This document shows, piece by piece, positions 25,619-32,990 of a stretch of DNA of 64,000 nt. Under the pieces are notes generated by a model, which was not told where the DNA came from, did no database searches, and saw only the letters and a list, made by a program, of their open reading frames with translations. This DNA comes from Clostridia bacterium. Its GTDB lineage: Bacteria; Bacillota; Clostridia; Oscillospirales; Acutalibacteraceae. The stretch spans positions 1 through 64,000 of the forward strand of contig JAFTWE010000001.1 in the NCBI GenBank assembly GCA_017465465.1. The letters run 5' to 3'. How positions within the stretch are numbered: the stretch's first letter is position 1; each line of letters begins with the position of its first letter. The position numbers and the translations under genes are program-made.

Positions 25619-26554
25619 TCAAAGCTCAAGGCCTGTTGTTTCATCAAGACCGAGCATAATATTCATACACTGCAAAGCCGCACCTGATGCGCCCTTACCT
25701 AAATTATCATAAACTGAGGTGAGAATAATTCTCTCACTGTTACCTCTGACAGCAACCTCCATTGAGTCCTTACCGCCTAACTGCAAGGCGCTGACAAATT
25801 CATTTTCACCGATATAGCCTGCACTCTTAACCATTTTGGAAGAGTTATAATAGCTGTTAAAAATTTCAGCAAGCTCTTCGGGTGAGCATTTCTTTTTAAA
25901 AAGCTCAGGGAACAAAGGCACGGTTACCTCCATTCCGCTATAGAAAGAAGCAACTACGGGGCTGAACACAGGGGCTTTTGAAATGCCTGTGATTGCCTGC
26001 ATTTCTTTTAAATGCTTATGAGCCTGAGCCGTTGCATACTGACGGGGAGCATCAAACTCCTGAGGACGCTCATTGCTTTCATAATCGGCAATCATCTTTT
26101 TGCCGCCGCCGCTGTAGCCTGTTACAGAAAAGCTGCTCAAGGGGTAATCGGGCGAAATAATCCCCTCTTTAACAAGAGGATAAACAAGAGCGATAAATCC
26201 GCTTGCGTGGCAACCGGGAACAGCAACCCTCTTGCCTGATTTTACATTTTCTCTGTGCTCTTGTGAAAGCTCAGGGAAACCGTAGCTCCAATCAGCGGCT
26301 GTTCGGTGGGCTGTGGAGGTGTCTAAAATGCGGACATCGGGATTTTCAACAAATGAAACCGATTCTCTTGCCGCATCGTCGGGAAGGCACAAAAATGTGA
26401 TGTCAGAGGAGTTAATTGCTCGCTTTCTGGCATCGGGGCTTTTGCGCTCATCTTCACTTAATGTTATTAACTGTATATCTTCTCTTTGGGAAAGACGGTC
26501 GTATATTCTTAAACCTGTTGTTCCGGCCTTTCCGTCGATAAAAACCTTATACAA
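25619..26554 (-). CDS. argC: N-acetyl-gamma-glutamyl-phosphate reductase, type 2
   Basis: ArgC reduces N-acetylglutamyl phosphate to the semialdehyde with NADPH. The 311-residue protein is the shorter type 2 form: the NADP loop is DGKAGTTGLRIYDRL rather than GxxGYxG, and the catalytic Cys115 is in VPGCHASGF. SFSVTGYSGGGKKMI follows. Translation starts at TTG (26552-26554) with GGAGG 7 nt upstream; no better ATG exists. It is the first gene of the arginine operon. Confidence 0.95.
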   Translation of the reverse strand: MYKVFIDGKAGTTGLRIYDRLSQREDIQLITLSEDERKSPDARKRAINSSDITFLCLPDDAARESVSFVENPDVRILDTSTAHRTAADWSYGFPELSQEHRENVKSGKRVAVPGCHASGFIALVYPLVKEGIISPDYPLSSFSVTGYSGGGKKMIADYESNERPQEFDAPRQYATAQAHKHLKEMQAITGISKAPVFSPVVASFYSGMEVTVPLFPELFKKKCSPEELAEIFNSYYNSSKMVKSAGYIGENEFVSALQLGGKDSMEVAVRGNSERIILTSVYDNLGKGASGAALQCMNIMLGLDETTGLEL

Positions 26555-26586
26555 AGAAATACCTCCACAAATAAACTATACAGGCA

Positions 26587-26614
26587 ATTATACAACATTT
26601 TACCAAAATGTCAA
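26587..26614 (-). promoter_or_regulatory. Consensus promoter of the arginine operon
   Basis: A perfect TTGACA (complement of 26609-26614), a 16-bp spacer and a perfect TATAAT (complement of 26587-26592) lie about 33 bp before argC. Confidence 0.88.
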
Positions 26615-26662
26615 GTGCCAAAAAGTATATTTATTCATTTTTACTGCATATTCTTTGCATAA

Positions 26663-26680
26663 TATACATAATTTTGTATA
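26663..26680. promoter_or_regulatory. Candidate ARG box upstream of argC
   Basis: TATACATAATTTTGTATA is an 18-bp imperfect palindrome (arms TATACA/TGTATA). It lies about 50 bp upstream of the -35 box and resembles the AT-rich 18-bp ArgR/AhrC site in size and symmetry. TGCATATTCTTTGCATAA at 26646-26663 is a further repeat. No argR gene is in the window. Confidence 0.4.
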
Positions 26681-27157
26681 TTATTGATTTAAAATATAAA
26701 TTTGCCAATTAAGATATGTGGCAAAGCACACCCAAAGGAAGTAAGGAAGCTGCAAATATGCCGCTTTTTTGTTAATCGGATAAAAGGTTATTATCATCCC
26801 CGCTATTGCAACAAGCAATAAAATTATCACAAACAATGAGAGCGAATAGTTATCAAGAGTGAAGAAAATAAAGGTCCACAGGAAGTTAAGAAAAAGCTGT
26901 GCGGCATAAAAGGAGTAAGCCAAGGTTTTGTTGGCTTTTTCACTTTCATAAATAAGATAAAATGACAGACCCATAAGCGCATAGAGAATTGTCCACACCA
27001 CCGAAAATACCCAGGGCGGCGGGGTCAGAGCAGGCTGATTGAGTGACTGAAATTCCTGGAAACCTGAAAAATTGATTGCGGTAGCAAGACCACCCACCAG
27101 AAGCGGAATCAACAAACTTGTGATTAACTGCTTTTTATTTATGCTTGTAACTAACAT
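26681..27157 (-). CDS. tspO: TspO/MBR family protein
   Basis: This membrane protein of about 158 residues with five transmembrane helices binds tetrapyrroles in studied members of the family. Visible motifs are PALTPPPWVFSVVWTILYAL, FLNFLWTFIFF, and the C-terminal LPYFLWVCFATYLNWQIYIL. The ATG at 27157 follows GGAGGG and is preferred over upstream starts. It is monocistronic, upstream of the arg promoter; its stop codon abuts the candidate ARG box. The physiological role in Clostridia is unclear. Confidence 0.93.
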   Translation of the reverse strand: MLVTSINKKQLITSLLIPLLVGGLATAINFSGFQEFQSLNQPALTPPPWVFSVVWTILYALMGLSFYLIYESEKANKTLAYSFYAAQLFLNFLWTFIFFTLDNYSLSLFVIILLLVAIAGMIITFYPINKKAAYLQLPYFLWVCFATYLNWQIYILNQ

Positions 27158-27273
27158 AAAATCCCTCCTTGGTATTAGTTTATTAACCAAAGGAGGAAAT
27201 ATAACAAAACAATTCGGAATTCGGAATGCGGAATTATGCTTATTGCCATTTGCACAAGGGAACCTATGTGATA

Positions 27274-27302
27274 TTGCTTTTTCGTCTTGTTGGTGGTATA
27301 AT
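27274..27302 (+). promoter_or_regulatory. Promoter of the ttcA-tcdA-gtrA operon
   Basis: TTGCTT (27274-27279), 17 bp, and TATAAT (27297-27302) place the transcript start near 27309, giving a leader of only about 14 nt. Upstream, 27209-27264 holds repeated ATTCGGAAT units and the GCACAAGGGAACC intergenic repeat. Confidence 0.75.
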
Positions 27303-27322
27303 TCAAGGTGAGGTATTGTGTT

Positions 27323-28159
27323 ATGGACAGAGAATTATCAAAATTTCAGATTGCACAGCGAAGTGTGCTGAAAAAATACAGAAAAGAGATATGGAATCCT
27401 TTTGTGGGCGGAGTTAAAAAGTATGAGCTTATACTCCCCCACGATAAGATTGCAGTGTGCATTTCAGGCGGCAAGGACTCTATGCTTATGGCACTTCTTA
27501 TGAAACAGCTTCACCAAATAAGCGAAGTACCCTTTGAAGTTGAATACATTGTTATGGACCCGGGATATAACCCCGAAAACCGCAAGAGAATTGAAGAAAA
27601 TGCCGCGACGCTTGAAATCCCCGTAAAAGTGTTTGAAACCGACATTTTCGGTGTGGTTGACGGTGTGGAGAAAAATCCCTGCTACCTTTGTGCAAGGATG
27701 AGGCGAGGTCATCTTTATTCAATGGCTCAAAAGCTTGGCTGTAACAAAATCGCCCTTGGCCATCACCTTAATGATGTTATTGAAACAACGGTTATGGGTA
27801 TGTTTTACGGAGCGCAGATTCAGGGCATGATGCCCAAGCTTCACAGCACCAACTTCCCCGGAATGGAGCTTATCCGCCCTCTTTACAGAGTAAACGAAAA
27901 GGATATTATTGCCTGGGCAAGATATAACGATTTGCACTTTATTCAGTGCGCCTGTAAATTCACTAAAGATGATTATAACGCTCACGAAAGCCTTTCTAAA
28001 AGAAAAGAAATCAAGGAGCTTATTGCTCAGCTTAAAAAGATAAACCCCAATATTGAAAAGAACATTTTTAACAGTGTTCACGCCGCAAACATCGACACAC
28101 TCCCCGGCTACAAAATTCATAATGAGGAGCATTCATTTTTAGATTATTATGATAAATGA
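27323..28159 (+). CDS. ttcA: TtcA-family tRNA thiolation PP-loop protein
   Basis: The protein of about 278 residues is a PP-loop ATP pyrophosphatase of the TtcA/TtuA group that adds sulfur to tRNA, TtcA making 2-thiocytidine. The PP-loop SGGKDS is at 48-53. Cys120 and Cys123 (NPCYLCARMRRG) and a C-terminal Cys pair (QCACKF, 209 and 211) are positioned to bind a [4Fe-4S] cluster. The ATG at 27323 is preferred to a GTG at 27308, which is at the predicted transcript start. It overlaps the next gene by 11 nt, so it is coupled to it. The thiolated base is inferred from the family. Confidence 0.88.
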   Translation: MDRELSKFQIAQRSVLKKYRKEIWNPFVGGVKKYELILPHDKIAVCISGGKDSMLMALLMKQLHQISEVPFEVEYIVMDPGYNPENRKRIEENAATLEIPVKVFETDIFGVVDGVEKNPCYLCARMRRGHLYSMAQKLGCNKIALGHHLNDVIETTVMGMFYGAQIQGMMPKLHSTNFPGMELIRPLYRVNEKDIIAWARYNDLHFIQCACKFTKDDYNAHESLSKRKEIKELIAQLKKINPNIEKNIFNSVHAANIDTLPGYKIHNEEHSFLDYYDK

Positions 28160-28871
28160 ACAGTTTGAGCGCACCCGGCTTCTTCTGGGTGACGAAGGTA
28201 TTGAAAAGTTAAAAAACAGCCGCGTTGCAGTTTTTGGAATCGGCGGAGTCGGCGGCCACCTTGCAGAGGCTCTTGTGAGAAGCGGTGTTGGTGAAATTGA
28301 TTTGATTGACGATGACATTGTCAGCGTTTCTAACATCAACCGTCAGGCTGTTGCCACCCTTTCAACGGTTGGCAAGGCTAAGGTTCAAGCGGCAAAAGAA
28401 AGGTTTCTTGACATTAATTCTGACTGCAAAATAAACATTCATCAGAAGTTCTTTACACCTGAAACTGCAGATGAATTTGATTTTTCACAGTATGATTATG
28501 TTGCAGATGCCATTGATACTGTTACCGGCAAAATTGAAATAATTATGCGTTGCAACGAAGCAGGCACTTGTGTTATTTCTTCTATGGGAGCAGGCAACAA
28601 GCTTGACCCGACCCGATTTGAAGTAACTGACATATACAAAACCGAAACCTGCCCCCTTGCAAGGGTTATGAGGCGGGAGCTTAAAAAAAGAGGGATTAAA
28701 AAGCTTAAGGTTGTGTATTCAAAAGAGCCTGCACTCACTCCCCTTGAATGCGGTAAGGAAAACGGCAATCACCAAAAAAGGCAGCCCCCCGGCAGTGTGG
28801 CATTTTTGCCGAGTGTGGCAGGGCTTATAATGGCAGGTGAAATAATAAAGGATTTGATAAAAGATGAATAA
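28149..28871 (+). CDS. tcdA: tRNA threonylcarbamoyladenosine dehydratase (TcdA/CsdL-like)
   Basis: This 240-residue E1/ThiF/MoeB-like enzyme is expected to activate the t6A37 carboxylate with ATP and cyclise it to ct6A in tRNAs. The nucleotide-binding VAVFGIGGVGGHLAEALVR is at residues 26-44, followed by LIDDDIVSVSNINRQ with the acidic and Arg residues. The LDPTRFEVTDIYKTETCPLA region is typical of TcdA, not of ThiF. It overlaps ttcA (11 nt) and the gtrA-like gene (8 nt); the pairing with ttcA puts two tRNA-modification functions in one operon. Confidence 0.9.
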   Translation: MINEQFERTRLLLGDEGIEKLKNSRVAVFGIGGVGGHLAEALVRSGVGEIDLIDDDIVSVSNINRQAVATLSTVGKAKVQAAKERFLDINSDCKINIHQKFFTPETADEFDFSQYDYVADAIDTVTGKIEIIMRCNEAGTCVISSMGAGNKLDPTRFEVTDIYKTETCPLARVMRRELKKRGIKKLKVVYSKEPALTPLECGKENGNHQKRQPPGSVAFLPSVAGLIMAGEIIKDLIKDE

Positions 28872-29379
28872 GATTTTTGAATTTACCGACAAAATCATAG
28901 ATAAGCTTATAAAAAATGAAAAGCTGAATACACTTGCAAAGAAGATTATCAGCCGTGAAATGTTTGATTATTTGTTTTTCGGAGTGCTGACAACGGTTGT
29001 CAACCTTGGTGTTATGGCGCTTTGCGAAAAGCGTTTCGGTACAGGGATTCCCCTGATTTCAAACGCGATTGCCTGGATAGTTGCGGTTATATTTGCTTTT
29101 GTTACAAACAAATTCTTTGTATTTCACAGCAAAGGTATGGATACCAAAACACTTTCAAAGGAATTTTTTCCTTTTGCGGGAGCAAGATTATTTTCATTGG
29201 GGGTTGAAGAATTAGGGCTTTGGATAGCTCAGTTTTTCTTCCACGCAGATGAAAAGGTGTTTGAAGTGCTTTCACACGAAATCAGCGGAACTATGGTTGC
29301 AAAGATTTTTCTGAGCATAATTGTGGTTATTCTCAATTACATCTTCAGTAAGCTTTTTATATTTAAAAACAAAAAATAG
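28864..29379 (+). CDS. GtrA-like membrane protein
   Basis: The 171-residue protein has the GtrA/DPMS-like four-helix domain: FDYLFFGVLTTVVNLGVMAL, an AIAWIVAVIFAFVTNKFFVF helix, an amphipathic middle, and IFLSIIVVILNYIFSKLFIF at the end. Family members are thought to help move lipid-linked sugars for cell-surface glycosylation. It overlaps the tcdA start by 8 nt and ends at a bidirectional terminator. No glycosyltransferase is adjacent, so the partner is unknown. Confidence 0.85.
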   Translation: MNKIFEFTDKIIDKLIKNEKLNTLAKKIISREMFDYLFFGVLTTVVNLGVMALCEKRFGTGIPLISNAIAWIVAVIFAFVTNKFFVFHSKGMDTKTLSKEFFPFAGARLFSLGVEELGLWIAQFFFHADEKVFEVLSHEISGTMVAKIFLSIIVVILNYIFSKLFIFKNKK

Positions 29380-29387
29380 GCAAAGAA

Positions 29388-29413
29388 AAACCGACTCGTG
29401 TGAGTCGGTTTTG
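29388..29413. terminator. Bidirectional terminator
   Basis: A 10-bp stem, AAACCGACTC (29388-29397) with GAGTCGGTTT (29402-29411), has a GTGT loop and T-rich sequence on both outward sides. It ends the ttcA operon on the plus strand and the small secreted-protein gene on the minus strand. Confidence 0.88.
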
Positions 29414-29422
29414 TTATGTAAT

Positions 29423-29782
29423 TTAAGCGGCGAGCTGTGCGTCGTCACTTTCACCTTCTGCAGGTTCTTCAACTGAAGGAGCATCGGTGTCATCGCCTGC
29501 ATCGGGGGCTTCGGGAAGAACGGGAAGGTTCATTTCGGGAAGCTCAAGTGAAGCAAGGAGAGTTTTGATAATCTCAACATAGCGGTTGAAAATCTCGGTG
29601 AGGGATGCAATAAATGAAGCAATGATTTCTTCAACAGCGCCTGAGAAGATTGGGTTGTCGAGGATATCCTCTTCTTCGGTTACTGTAGTGTCTGCTGATT
29701 CTGCCGCAAAAGCTGTAGGCATTGCACAGAACAAAAGGCAAGAAACGAGGAGAAGAGAAAGCACTCTTTTAAACATTTTCAT
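29423..29782 (-). CDS. Small secreted acidic protein
   Basis: I do not recognise a family. From the ATG at 29782 (AAAGGA upstream) the protein has about 119 residues. A clear signal peptide, KMFKRVLSLLLVSCLLFCAM followed by PTAFA, predicts cleavage near AFA-AES. The mature part has an acidic stretch, an amphipathic helix (VEEIIASFIASLTEIFNRYV), and a disordered Asp/Glu/Pro-rich tail ending DDAQLAA. There is no sortase motif or lipobox in the usual place. It has its own promoter (29818-29846) and is divergent from the glycyl radical operon. Confidence 0.72.
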   Translation of the reverse strand: MKMFKRVLSLLLVSCLLFCAMPTAFAAESADTTVTEEEDILDNPIFSGAVEEIIASFIASLTEIFNRYVEIIKTLLASLELPEMNLPVLPEAPDAGDDTDAPSVEEPAEGESDDAQLAA

Positions 29783-29817
29783 AATAACATTTCCTTTCAT
29801 ATTTTTTTGGTGAATGT

Positions 29818-29846
29818 ATTTTAACATACTTTTAAAAATTTGTCAC
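29818..29846 (-). promoter_or_regulatory. Promoter of the small secreted-protein gene
   Basis: GTGACA (complement of 29841-29846), 17 bp, and TAAAAT (complement of 29818-29823) precede the gene on the minus strand. Confidence 0.6.
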
Positions 29847-29863
29847 TACCAAATTAGAAAAAT

Positions 29864-29876
29864 TAACAATTTGTTA
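29864..29876. promoter_or_regulatory. Palindrome in the divergent region before the glycyl radical operon
   Basis: TAACAATTTGTTA is a perfect 6-1-6 palindrome in the AT-rich gap between the divergent genes at 29782 and 29938. A weak promoter, TTGAAT (29877-29882), 17 bp, TAGCAT (29900-29905), could start just beside it. It is a possible operator; no regulator gene is adjacent. Confidence 0.35.
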
Positions 29877-29937
29877 TTGAATTTAAGACTTCTTTGTGAT
29901 AGCATATTAAAGTATTTAATGATTAAGTTGGGATATT

Positions 29938-30639
29938 ATGAAAGTATTACAAAAAGGCTTTAATTATTCGCAGGACGGACCCGGCAACAGGCTTGTTTAT
30001 CACCTGCAGGGATGCAATTTCAGATGCAAATGGTGCTCAAACCCCGAAAGCATGAAAGCTGATTATGAAAAATGCAGAATTTACTCTGTGGATGAAATTG
30101 TAAATGAAGCAGAAAGAAGCAAAATGATGTTTTTCGGCGGCGGAGGTGTTACCTTTACGGGCGGTGAGCCTACCCTGCAGTTTGAAGAGCTGCTTCAGAC
30201 ACTCAAAAAGCTCAAAGAGGCTGATATCCATACGGCTATCGAAACCAACGGCTCACATCCAAGGCTTTTGGAGCTTAGCGAATATGTTGACTTTTTTATA
30301 ATGGATATTAAGCAACCCAACGATGAAATACATAAAAAATATACGGAACATTCTAACAAGACTACACTTAAAAATCTTGAGCTTTTAACAAAGAGCAGAA
30401 AGCAGTTGCTTGTAAGAATTCCGCTTATAAATAATGTAAACACAGATGCAGATGAATTCATTCGGCTTTTTTCTTCTCTTGATATGAGTAATGTCAATGT
30501 AGAAATCCTCCCCTATCACGAATACGGCAAGTGCAAGTGGGTTGAGGAGTATGAAATCAAGGACGGCTTTGTCAGTGAAGAAAAGCTGAAAGAATTTACC
30601 GATAAATTAAAAGCAGTTGTTAATTTAATCAAAACTTAA
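29938..30639 (+). CDS. Glycyl radical enzyme activating protein (radical SAM)
   Basis: This 233-residue radical SAM enzyme should use SAM and a [4Fe-4S] cluster to place the glycyl radical on the product of the next gene. The cluster cysteines are Cys26, Cys30 and Cys33 in GCNFRCKWCSNPES, and FTGGEPTLQFEELLQTL follows. The WCSNPES stretch is typical of activases for eliminase-type glycyl radical enzymes (CutD, GldH-AE class). Those proteins usually carry an extra ferredoxin-like domain with two more clusters between this motif and GGEP; here that insert is missing, as in PFL-activase. The gene is 13 nt before its presumed target. Confidence 0.9.
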   Translation: MKVLQKGFNYSQDGPGNRLVYHLQGCNFRCKWCSNPESMKADYEKCRIYSVDEIVNEAERSKMMFFGGGGVTFTGGEPTLQFEELLQTLKKLKEADIHTAIETNGSHPRLLELSEYVDFFIMDIKQPNDEIHKKYTEHSNKTTLKNLELLTKSRKQLLVRIPLINNVNTDADEFIRLFSSLDMSNVNVEILPYHEYGKCKWVEEYEIKDGFVSEEKLKEFTDKLKAVVNLIKT

Positions 30640-30652
30640 AGGAGTGCTGATT

Positions 30653-32980
30653 ATGATATATAACATTTTTACACCCGAAAAACTCACTACAATGGCCAAG
30701 GAGCTTTTTAAGCACGAAAGAGCAAAAATGCGCCTTGACGGTTGGTTTATCGCAAAAGAAAAAGAGCTTGAAATTTATGACAGCTTTGAGGGTATGGACG
30801 AAGAAATTAAAAAAGCCACTATCCTTAAAGAGATTATAAAAGACATTCCCCTTTACCTTGATGAAAACCAGATTTTTGCAGGCACTCAGGACGATGCCTT
30901 TGCAAGAAGCTATGCACTTATTAACCCCTCATTTAAGGTTGAGGAGTTTTGCGGTTACTGCGACCCTGCCGCTGTTTTTGGTGACATTGAGCCAGATGAA
31001 GAATTTACAGCAGAAAGAATTGCCGCAGCAAGGGTAAAGTTTGAAAAAACCGAATATGCCGAAAAGCTCAGCAAGGTTTACGCTGAATGCGAGGATTATA
31101 CGAAAGAAGTTATCTTCTTTGTGGAGCAGGTTACAGGTCATCTTATTGCCGATTTCCGCTATGCCTTGCACCACGGCGTAAAGCAGATGATTGAAGAAAT
31201 GAAGGGCAAGCAGGGCGACGGCTATAAGGCGTTTATTATAGCCCTTGAAGCTGTAATTGACCTTGCACACAGATATTCTGCTATGGCTCTTGAAATGGCA
31301 GAAAAGGCTGACGGCGACACCAAAAAGCAGTTTGAGCTTATGGCTCAGACTCTTAAAAAGGTGCCCGAATACCCTGCTGAAAATATGTACGAAGCAATTC
31401 AGAGCTTTATTTTAATGTGGCAGGTTATGTGCCTTGAGCAGACACCAAACCCCTTTGCATTTTCTGTTGGCAATGCAGACAGAATTTTTGAGCCTTACAG
31501 AAATGACCTTAACCGTGACGAAGCTGCCGCACTTCTCAAGCACCTGCTTGTGTTTTACAATGTTGCTGACAGAAGCTGGGCAATTTCACAAAACCTTATT
31601 GTAAGCGGACGCGACATTGAGGGCAATGACCTTACAAATGACACAACTTATGCTCTTCTTGATGCATATTATGATATGAATTTGCCTCAGCCGATTCTCT
31701 CAGTTAAGCTTCATAAGAACACACCTCAGAAGCTTTATGAAGAAATGGGCAGATTTTTCTTCTCCCCCGGTGTGCTTACCCCTTCACTTTTTAATGACGA
31801 CGCTTTGTTTGAAACCCTCAAAGAAAACGGAACTGACGAAAATGACCTTTGCGATATTTCTATTGCAGGCTGTCAGGAACCTCTGATTATGGGTAAGGAT
31901 AACGGCAACACAACTAACAGCTGGCTCAACCTTCCCAAAATTCTTGAAATGACTCTTACAGGCGGTGTTTCAACTGTTACAGGCGAAAAGCTTGTTGATA
32001 TGAAAAAAGCCGACCTTAAGAATATCAGAGAAGAATTTTATAAAAATGTTCAGTTCTTCTGTGACGAAATGGCAAAGGCCGCAAACGGTGCTTCTGTTGC
32101 TCTTTCAACTCAGAGGGTTCCTTTCCTCTCATGCCTTATGGGCGGCAAGGATAACGGCATTGACGCCCGCGATATTAACCGTCAGGGCACAAAATATAAC
32201 GGCAGCGGTTGCCTTATTCACGGCACAACCGTTATTGCAGACAGCTTCAGCGCAATAGATAAATTATTGGCTGAACGCCCCGAGGACGCTGACAAATTAG
32301 TTGACGCTCTTATGAAAAACTTTGAAGGCTATGAGGATTTGCGCGACTTCCTTTTAAGTGCAGACAAATTCGGCAACAACATTGAAAAGGTTGACCTGGA
32401 AGCAGGTGAAATTGCTTCAAAGGTAGCAGACATTGTTGCAGGTGAAAAGAACTATCTCGGCAACTCCTTCCGCCCCGACTTTTCAAGCCCGTCAACCCAC
32501 CTTCTTTACGGCTACTGGGTTGGTGCTACTCCCGACGGCAGAAAGTCAAGAGATATGCTGGGCTACGGTGTTGACCCCCTTTACGGCAGTGCAGAAAACG
32601 GACTTGGCTTCCGTATGCTTTCAAATATGAAATTGCCCTTTAACAAAATGAACGGCGGCTACGCATCACACCTTGGTGTTGACCCCAAATATTTCACTTC
32701 AGACAGCTACGAGGGCAAGGGTGTTGAATTCAGAGATAAAATAGTTAATCCTCTGTTCTTCAATCCTCTTAAAGAGGGTGTTTCACCTTTCTATCTTTAT
32801 GTTAATGTTACAACTGCCGAGATTCTCAGAAAGGTGCTTGCAAACCCACAGAAATATGCCCCCAGCGGAGTTTATATTATGAGAATTCACGGAACTTTCG
32901 TTAACTTCCTTGACCTCTCACCTGCAATTCAGCAGGATATTATAACAAGACTTGACCCCGGTTCAGCCAAGTTGGCATAA
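30653..32980 (+). CDS. Glycyl radical enzyme of unknown substrate
   Basis: The protein has about 775 residues and belongs to the pyruvate formate-lyase/glycyl radical superfamily. The thiyl cysteine is Cys407 in IAGCQEP, with Glu409 giving the Cys-x-Glu arrangement of eliminases (choline lyase, glycerol and hydroxyproline dehydratases) rather than the Cys-Cys of PFL. The glycine loop is near the C-terminus with Gly747: MRIHGTFVNF then LDLSPAIQQDIITR. Its Arg and Gly are kept, but His and Thr replace the usual Ser/Ala/Cys and Tyr/Phe. The ATG at 30653 has AAAGGAG upstream. The kinase, isomerase and mannosidase downstream suggest a sugar or sugar-phosphate substrate; this is inference. Confidence 0.88.
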   Translation: MIYNIFTPEKLTTMAKELFKHERAKMRLDGWFIAKEKELEIYDSFEGMDEEIKKATILKEIIKDIPLYLDENQIFAGTQDDAFARSYALINPSFKVEEFCGYCDPAAVFGDIEPDEEFTAERIAAARVKFEKTEYAEKLSKVYAECEDYTKEVIFFVEQVTGHLIADFRYALHHGVKQMIEEMKGKQGDGYKAFIIALEAVIDLAHRYSAMALEMAEKADGDTKKQFELMAQTLKKVPEYPAENMYEAIQSFILMWQVMCLEQTPNPFAFSVGNADRIFEPYRNDLNRDEAAALLKHLLVFYNVADRSWAISQNLIVSGRDIEGNDLTNDTTYALLDAYYDMNLPQPILSVKLHKNTPQKLYEEMGRFFFSPGVLTPSLFNDDALFETLKENGTDENDLCDISIAGCQEPLIMGKDNGNTTNSWLNLPKILEMTLTGGVSTVTGEKLVDMKKADLKNIREEFYKNVQFFCDEMAKAANGASVALSTQRVPFLSCLMGGKDNGIDARDINRQGTKYNGSGCLIHGTTVIADSFSAIDKLLAERPEDADKLVDALMKNFEGYEDLRDFLLSADKFGNNIEKVDLEAGEIASKVADIVAGEKNYLGNSFRPDFSSPSTHLLYGYWVGATPDGRKSRDMLGYGVDPLYGSAENGLGFRMLSNMKLPFNKMNGGYASHLGVDPKYFTSDSYEGKGVEFRDKIVNPLFFNPLKEGVSPFYLYVNVTTAEILRKVLANPQKYAPSGVYIMRIHGTFVNFLDLSPAIQQDIITRLDPGSAKLA

Positions 32981-32990
32981 TGGAGCTTAT

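Noticed and set aside
30653..32980. Annotation as pyruvate formate-lyase
   Set aside because: PFL has adjacent catalytic cysteines; this protein has Cys-x-Glu and a divergent glycine loop, and lies in a sugar-related operon.
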